A DNA stretch of 64,000 nucleotides, from assembly GCA_951799425.1 (NCBI GenBank), contig OX637395.1, positions 16,974,951 through 17,038,950 on the forward strand, given 5' to 3'. The translations under genes were made by a program, and so were the position numbers. Below are positions 24,501 through 33,500 of the stretch, piece after piece. Positions within the stretch are counted from its first letter, which is position 1. The number at the start of each line of letters is the position of its first letter. Source of the stretch: Ilex aquifolium (taxonomy: Eukaryota; Streptophyta; Magnoliopsida; Aquifoliales; Aquifoliaceae). The notes beneath the pieces are model-generated. The model did no database searches and was not told the origin of the DNA. It saw nothing but the letters and a program-made list of their open reading frames with translations.

Positions 24501-27500
24501 AAGCTTAAGGCAATTGATTGTCATGCTTTTATTAGAAGAGCTAAGGCACGCATTAAACTCGGGTCAATAAAACTTTGTCTGTGTCATATGCAGGGAGGTT
24601 ACAGCTCATCCAGTCAGCCCTATACAGCATGCAAACTTACTGGTGTAGCCAATTCATTCTTCTCAAATTTGCACTAAAGAAAATTGAACAGCTATTGAGA
24701 TCTTTCCTTTGGTCTGGTGCTGACATGAAATCTTCTGGTGCTAGTGTGGCTTGGGAGGATGTTACAGTACCTAAGAAAGGAGGGTTTGGGATTAAAAAAA
24801 TTACTGAAATGGAACAAGGCCTTAAGGTTGAAGCATATCTGGAATCTGTTTACTAATGAAGGCAGTTTATAGACCCAGTGGATTAAAGCTTATTATTTGA
24901 AAGGACAGAGCTTTTGGGAAGTTAAAGTTTCTCATTCTTATTCATGGAGTTGGTTGAAATTTCTAATAATAAGGCATCTAGCTAGACCACTTTTGAAACA
25001 TGTAAATGGTGATGGGAAGAATACTAAACTCTGATTTGATGACTGGCACCTCCATCGGTTATTGATAACTCAATGGTCTCAAAGGGTTAAATATGACTCT
25101 GATCTTTCTAAGGATTCTCTGGTTAGTACTACTATGCATAATGATCAGTCGAATTGGCCTCTGGTTAATCCCCATGCTCTAAAAGACATGCATAGGGATA
25201 TGCCTGCTTATAAACCTTGTAGTGAGAGGAAAGATTTGATTCATTGGGTCCCCTCTGCAGATGGTTGCCTTTCAGCTGATTCCACCTGGAACTTTATCAG
25301 GTCTCCTCTCCCTAGTGTCAGTTGGTATCACATTCTCTGGTTTAATGAAGCTGTTTGTAATACCCCGTTCCATTTTGGCAAGGAACTAGTTAGGGAATAT
25401 TATCTTGGAAGGAATAAGAAAAATTTTAAAGAAGAATTTAGAATAGCCTAGAAGAATCTAGAATGTTGGAGAAGTTTCTAGAAAGTTTTAGAAGATTCTA
25501 GAAAGTTCAAGAATAACCTAGAATAGTCTAGAACAATCTAGAAGAATCTAGAATGTTGAAGAAGTTTCTAGAAAGAATCCGAAAAGTTCTAGAACAATCT
25601 AGAGAAGTCTAGAATATTTTAGAAGGTTCTAGGAAATACTAGAAGATTCTAGAGGGATTTAGAATATTCCGGAAAGTTTCGGAACGGCTTAGAAGGTTGG
25701 AGAAGACTTTAGAATATCATAGATGAATCTAGATACTTGTGGAATTGCCATGTGCAAAATAAGGTTGAAACCTAGAAAGATCTAGGAGAGGGGAGATGGT
25801 AGAATATTCTAGGGAATCTCCCCTAAAAATGTCACATGTCAATATTCTCTAGAATAATCCTAGGATGCCTATAAATAGGGCATTTGGGGATTGGATTAAG
25901 TATACAAGTGCACAAGTAGTCTTCCACTTTCAAGAACGAATAGAGAGTAAAAGAGAGAGAGAGAGAGAAAAGGAAGGTTGGATACTTCATCTAAGAAGAA
26001 ACGAAACCGTGGAAGAACAATGTATGCGATCGGCAACATCTCACTCTACTTCGGGTGACAAAGCATTTCCTTTGGACTTGAGGTGAGTGGTTTGGCATGC
26101 TACATATTTTCGAAAATTCCCCGTATCCCTAAACATTTTAAAAACAATACATCATACTTGTTCATTACTACCTTTACAAAATGTTTTACTAAGTGTCTAA
26201 ATACTTGTGGCATACGATTCTCCTTACTTTGATGAATTCTTTTGTGAAGTATTATGACTCAATCACTTGTTTATATGGTGAGACTTAGTGATGGTGAATG
26301 GGACCAAAATTAAAAGTCCAGGGAAATTATTCCTCTGTGTGCGGGTGACTCTAGCCACTAGGGAACAGACCCGGGGGAGGCTGAGGTGACCCTAGTGCTC
26401 AACGGTTGAAGGAACAGTATCTGGTGCGTCCTGGTGACCTTCACCGGATCGTCTTAGGGAACAGTTCCCGGGCACTAACCCCGTGGTGACCTTAAGAACG
26501 ATGTTGGATCCAACTCTGAGATATATTCTAGCATTTGGTATTTGGTTCCCATCAATTATTGGATATCGTACAGTCTCCACCATTATGATATGATTCACCA
26601 TTGTGGTATGATTTCTTGTTGAAATCCGATTGTGTTATTCTTGAGAAATTGGTTACCTTGCTGAAATTATTTTTCCAAATCTTTGATTTACATGTCGTAT
26701 GCCAAATATGTTTTTCAGCCACTTTGAATATGCATGCCTTTCCATACTGGGCTTTTTAGCTCATGTTTTCAAAATAAAATTTTTCCAGGTAAATGATTAG
26801 AGTGTCAATAGCGGACTCAGGGAATTGATTGGGGACTAATAGTGTTGTGACCTTCGTAGTGTATATCGTATAGCCATCTTTACTTGTTTGGATAATTGGG
26901 GCAAACAAGTTTAGGTATGTTGACTTTGACATATTGACATGAGATCAATTTAGTGTTAATGTTGTTTTCCACTCCTATATTATTAGTTTATTGTTAGGCT
27001 TACGTGTTCCATAGGTTATAGATCTATGGTTCACGGCCGGTCATGCCCTTGGAGTTGGGGTGTGACACTGTTCCTAGATGGAACTTTGTCCTATGGCTAG
27101 CAATTAGAAGAAAATCATAACCAAGGATAGATTGTTACCCCTTTGAAACTATATTGATCCTGAGTGCATTTTATGCAGGGCTGCCCTAGAGAACCATTGT
27201 CATCTGTTCTTTGAATACAATTATTCTATGAGTACTTGGAGCTCAATTGCATGCATGTGTGAGCCCTCAATTTGTTCAACCTCATGGGATAGTTTATTAA
27301 ATCATGCTGCTATCAACCGGAAGGGAAAATCAATACAGAATTTGGTTGCAAAATTATGCCTTTTTGCCTCTGTTTATTACATTTGGCAAGAAACTAACTC
27401 AAGGATCTTTTGTAATTCATTCAAAGATTCTGATACAACCTTCAGGATATGATATCTGATTAGAGAAAAGTTGTCCGCTTTGAAGCTCTTAGATTCTTTG

Positions 27501-30500
27501 TCTAAAGCTTCTTGTGCACAGTTGGAATATTTTTGTCAACTGCGTATTAGCTTGAAGTTCTTCACTTGGGTCTTGCTCTTTCCGATGTACCCCATTGCAA
27601 ATTGAGGAAGTTACGGACAACTATTTTCTGGTGATTTGTGCACTAATATTAATTGTTGAACTTCTAAAAAGTTTTGGGCTTGCCTGATTGAAGGCTTCTG
27701 ATCATCTACTCCAAGTTGGTGTTGTAGGGGTACTCTATTGCTTGACATATGATCTCTTTTTCATTGTATTTTGATTGAGGCCTTGTTTCAAGGGTTTTTC
27801 TGATTTTTTCCCTTTCATTGTAAGAGCTTCATGTCCTATTCAATAAAATTCCATTTATTTATCAAAGAAAAAAGGTATTTAAATACAAATTGGTAATAGC
27901 TAGCAAGATAACCAACACACCCCACTACCTAGATAACCACCCACAAGCACCATACCACTAATACATTAACTAAATAACCCTCTAATAACTAAATCTGAAA
28001 TTATATACAAAAATAGGCACACAACACATTCAAAAAAAATCAAATTACAAAAACCGTAATGGGAACGTATCCATGTCGGACACCGACACTCGTCGGACAC
28101 TCTTGGACACGTGTCCGATACTCTTTTATCCGTGTAAATAACTAAACGATAAAGCTTTAATTTCAGACACATTGCCGACACTTCTTTGGTGATGTGTCTG
28201 ACACCTCTTTAGACCATGTCTACTACTAAACAATAAACATGTATTGACAAGTAATTAAAAACTTAAAATTTTGACAATAAGAATCTTATATTATGACAGA
28301 ACATATAATTACCAAGACTAAATATGTTAAAATCGTACTCAAAATATGATAATAAATTCAAAAAAATTTTAAAAAAGAGAAACTGAGAAAACAATAACTA
28401 ATTATTTAAATTATATATGTTTGGTACACGTCTAAAATTAATTGATGATTATTGACTATTATAATGCTTTAGTCTAAAAGTTCACACTAAATGACTAAAC
28501 ATAATAATTACATATCATAAAGTACTCATTTCTTATGAATAATATATCATTATCACTATATTTTTGTGATAAATTATATAATTTTATATATAAAACACAA
28601 TTATTTACAGTGTATCCCCAACGTGTCCGTGTCTTATTTTTTTCAGAAATGTTGTATCTACGTGTCCGTGTCGTATCATATTCGTGTCCCGTGTTCATGT
28701 TCGTGTCTGTGCTTAAGATCCCACTTAAGATCCCATTAACGGATAAATATCTAACAATTCCAATGAACTACCCAATACCCCACCGTTCCACCACCCATAA
28801 AACTAGTCGGCTTTATCGTATTAGGTTCCTTATATATAGGTTCACTGTTTAGCTTCCTTATATTTAAGATTACTTATCTATCTATATAATATGGGACGAG
28901 ATTTCAAATCCTTAATTTTCTTTAACTTTTCGCGGCTAAGATCACTTTAGAAATATTGCAAAACCAATCTGATGGTTGAAACTAGGGGTGCAACTTGGGC
29001 GGGCCAACCCGAATTCAACTTGAGTCCAACCCAAAAAAAACAGGGTTTGTGTTAGAATTTTTAATACTTGAATTGGGCCTGAACAAAAAATTCCCAACCC
29101 GAATTGAATTTGGGCAAGCCTCGAGTTGTTTGGTTCAACCCCAATATACATAAATATATAAATATATTTAACTAGGGTTAGTATTTATCTTCACTCTTTA
29201 GATTCCAGACTTTACTTCACTTCAAGTCTTCATCTCTGCGCCTCCATCACTCACAGATCCCCCTCTCACTCGTCACTCTTCCCTCTCTCAGCCTCCCTCT
29301 CTCAATCATCACTCGTTTGAGTCGTCTCAAACTCTCAACCTCCCTCTCTTACTCCCTCTCTCTTCATCTGTGCTTCTCCATTCATCTCAGATCACTCGAA
29401 AAAATCAGATCTACACTTAAAAAAATCAGATCTACACTTCAAAAAATCAAATCTACACTTCAAAAAATTAATCCGAATTAAGTAACTCAAGCCCAACCCG
29501 ATTTTTAACCCAAAATCAGCCTGAATTAAGTAACCCGAATTCAACCCGAGCCAGTCCGAATTAAACTCGGGCAGTACTCGGGTTGAGTACCTCGGGTTGA
29601 GGTAGGGTTAGAGTTGAAGATTATATACCTAGGGTTGAGCTAGGATTGACCTCTCAACCCGCCCGAGTTGCACCCCTAGTTGAAACTTACTCTTCAAGTT
29701 TTGTTTTCCAACCCAATACTTTCCTCAACGGTTTCCATGTTTCACGCCATCCAATATCCCTAAATTGACGCAATCTTTCTCCATGCCCCTCTGTTCTCAC
29801 ATCGGCAAATTCTCAAATCCCTAAAATTTCCTTAATAGTGCCCATGTTTCACGGCATTCACACCCCTTAATTGACTAACTCTCTCACCACGCCCCATTCA
29901 CCGCCTCAACCATATATACACTTTCAAATTAAACGCTAACCAGCGTTAATTTGTCTCTTTGACTCTCCAAACTTTGTTTTCCCTCTCTCTGTCTTTGTCT
30001 CGTGCTCTCCCTCGCCAACCATCGCCGACACGAGAGACCGCCGATGCCAGCCCAACGCCTTCCCAAAACACTGGTGTATCGTCTATCTCTTCTACTTCTC
30101 TCTCTTCCTTCCACGCATTCCTGCAACTCAGAAATACTCACTATCCTAGTTATCAAATCGTGTATCGGAAGGCTTATCGTTTTTTAAAAATAGTATATCG
30201 TGTATCGTAAGATACGGTACAATTTTTAAATAAATAATAATAAAATATATATACCTTTGAAAGAAATCATACACTCATAAAAACAAAGCATTTCAATAAT
30301 ACTCCACCAACTATTCAAATCATCAACATAGTTCACTAATATTATAATGCAAAATTCACAACCATAGTTCACTAATTCAAACTTCAAACACCCAAGAGAC
30401 TTCTAATCCAAATTTCTAACATCTATTTAGATAAAAGGCAGCTACAGCTGTAGATCCAGATCCAGGGCTGCTTCGATGGCTTCTCTGGTTTTTCGGCCCT

Positions 30501-33500
30501 CGTCGATGAAGAACAGAGAGAAGACGGAGACTGGGCTTCAAGACACTGGGTTCGTCGTCATCAAGAACAGAGAGAAGAGAGAGGAGCTAGACTTCATTGA
30601 TGTGAAGAACAGAGAAAGCTACTGTGTTTCGTCGTCGTGAAGTCTGAAGAATGTCGTCGAAGGCTGCTGTGTTTCGTCGTCTTCGTCGTTGTGAAGTCTG
30701 AAGAACAACCAGGTCCCAGAAGACAGCGAACAACGAAGAGGAGAGGAAAAGAGGGATTTTCTTTTTTTTGTAAACCCTAGCCACTAAAACGACGTCGTTT
30801 TAGTGGCAGGGATAAAAAAATCAGTCTCTTATTAACAAAAAACGACGTCATTCCATCCAAAAAAAAAAAAATTAAACAGCCTCTGCGCGTATCGTTCGTA
30901 TCGTACCGATACGTATCGTATCGTAAAAACGTATTGTGTATCGGATGATATAACGCAAAAACGATATAAAACTAGGATACGTATCGTTTTACCTCCGTAT
31001 CGTAACATATCGTACAATACGTATCGCGTATCGTACGATACTAACAACTATGCTCACTATGATGCACACACTGGATAGACACCTCTATGCTTCCCCACAC
31101 AAACTCCCACAATTACCCATCTCTCCAAACCCGATAAATAGACACTAAAATTCGGGGATCAAACGTTGTTTTCTCCTCCAATGCCGCCAATTTGAGCCCC
31201 TTCCTCCTCTCTCCCCACCAAACCCACCACCAGTGAGCCTTCACCACCAACGATGCCAGTCCAGCGCAAGGTATCTACCTGTCTTTGTCTCCCTCTCTCC
31301 CCGTCTCTGTTCTCTCATTTCCTTCCCCTTTTCTCTCACTTTGTCTTCCTCCCTCCCAATCTCTCCTCTCCACATCCCCCTCTCTGTATGCACACCTTTC
31401 TGTCTCCACTCCCTCCCTCTTGCCCCACAGCCATTCTACCCTCCACATGCAACTTCACCCCCCCACTCTCTGTCTGCACATCAGCTACTTGGTAAAATGT
31501 CTAACACACGTCGTGAGCGAGTTGATTTCCACCCTTTAGTGTTTCATTGTCACTAACTTTTAGAATTCCATAGGTGACTAAATTTTAATTTTTTTGGACA
31601 TTAGGGGCCACAACTCCACTTATTGTCACAAAGAAACTACAAAAAAATTCTCCCCTAGCACAAACATAGTGCCTTCAATGACCCGCCACCGTGAATTCCC
31701 CACCTAATCCAAATATGTTTGTTAATTATTTTGGTTTCCCATGGCCGTAGCTTGTGATCCAATTCAATCAAAATTAGTTTTTTTATTTTCAATTTTGTCT
31801 CGATCTCAATTTCATATTCTATTTTGGTTTTCTTCTAGGTCCAGAAAGCAATAACAAATGCTGCAAAGAGAAATTACATGGGCTTTGCCACGGTACTCTT
31901 ATTCCACCACCTTCTCAGTGATTCTTATTTAAAAATCATCTATAATGTCTTTGGGTTATTTTTGGTTTGATTGGCACCTGCCTTTACACGAAAGAATTGG
32001 AATTATTGTACGAATTTCCTTAGATTTGTTGTATATTCTGTCTTAGTATCAGTTGTTTAGACTAACATCTACTGATCAAAATCCAAACACGGCTTTGGGT
32101 GGAGGCATGGTTTCCCATTTAACAACCCATGTGGATATATGGAATATCAAAGCTAAACATGGGTATTATTGCATTTCTTTTGGTAGTTGTACAATATATA
32201 TTTGAATATATGCGGCACAGAAACATTAGTGCTAATCTACATTGTTAAATGACCCTCAAATGTCTTGGCCATCTTTGTTTTGAATTCTCAAGGCATTTGA
32301 ATCCTCGTACATGTTCTTGCTCTAAAATGATCCCAAAAAATGGTTTGGGATCCTAATTAGAGTGAATCAATGGATAGAATTAGAACCTATTGTTGATTAC
32401 AATTAAATAGAGACTTTGACGCCACAGTTTTCTTGATGAATTAATTGGTGATTTTCACCATCTCATAATTAGTATGTTTGAATTGAAATTAAATAATGGT
32501 TGTGATTCAAATTATATTTCGGGTACTGATTTTAATTTGAATAATATTTTAGGGCCATGTCAATTGGAGATTAAATGGTGTAGACATGTAGTTTTACTAA
32601 AACCAACAAGTATACTTTTATGGAAATTACATGATGAGTGTGACTCATTTGTTTTCAGAGTTAGTTGTCATTGGTATGCGGGGGTGTGTTCCGTAATTCT
32701 GTCTTTTTTGGTTTTGTTAATTGAAATTGAATGTATAAGCAATCGATCTTTGTTCAGTTTCAATTAGACAAACAACTAAACTGAGTACAAATGAAGTTTG
32801 ACTTCTTTGCTTTGTATGTTCTTTTTTATTCACTTTTAATTCTTTGCTTTGAGTGTTGTGAACAAAATTGCATACCTAATTTGCAAATTAAAGGAGCATA
32901 ACTTAAAAGATTGTCGAAATTCTTTGTCCACTGTTGTAATATTTTCCCGACATTGCAGGTATTTAACCTCCCCCCCCCCCCCCCCCCCCTTGAACTCTTA
33001 TAAAATGTTTTGATTAATAATTGTATTGTATGTATAATAGAATTGATTGGAGGGGGCAATTTCTGTTCGTCAGCTTTGTGGGAAATTGTGGATATTAGGT
33101 GTTTATTTAATGGATTGTATGAAAGGTTATCGAGTTCTGTATACCTGTTACGATTACTGAGTCTTTAGAAAATAATTTTTTTCATGGAATTTTTGGTGGA
33201 ATGTTGGTACATTTAACGACAATGTTCCTGAATTTTTTATCTATTGATACATGTAGAAGTTATTGTAGAAGTTGTAATGCATCTCCTAATTCATGCATCA
33301 CCTGTATAATAAGGATATTCATTATTTGTAGTTTTCTCACCTGGGTCCATGTCATTTTTGTTGTTTTAGGACATATAGATGGAAGATGAAGTATGAAAGA
33401 ACCTATGATCCCCTCCATACCAATATATGTAGGTGTAAGAGAAGCAAAACACAATTGTGCAGTTGAATTTGGGGTGACTCTTTTGTTTCTATTCTAAACT

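Larger units (their letters stand above)
25356..27067 (+). mobile_element. 1.7-kb solo LTR with decamer array, 5-bp TSD
   Basis: It begins TGTAATACCCCG, ends GGGGTGTGACA, and is flanked by an exact CTGTT duplication (25351-25355 and 27068-27072). No internal retrotransposon sequence remains. The U3 part is dominated by the GAAnnTTCTA array, followed by a TATA box at 25870 and a GA-rich leader near 25945-25970. It sits inside the LINE, within intron 1 and antisense to the host gene. Confidence 0.93.
24345..27873 (+). mobile_element. LINE (L1-type) 3' half, split by a solo LTR
   Basis: ORF2 C-terminal sequence runs across 24345-25355 and resumes at 27073. It ends in a non-coding tail with AATAAAATTCC and an A-rich end at 27864-27873. 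The 5' part (endonuclease, RT core) is absent, as is usual for LINEs. Removing the LTR and one copy of its CTGTT duplication restores a continuous frame across the site. Confidence 0.85.

Noticed and set aside
28875-28974. Helitron start
   Set aside because: The 5'-like word is present, but no matching 3' end with hairpin and CTRR was found.
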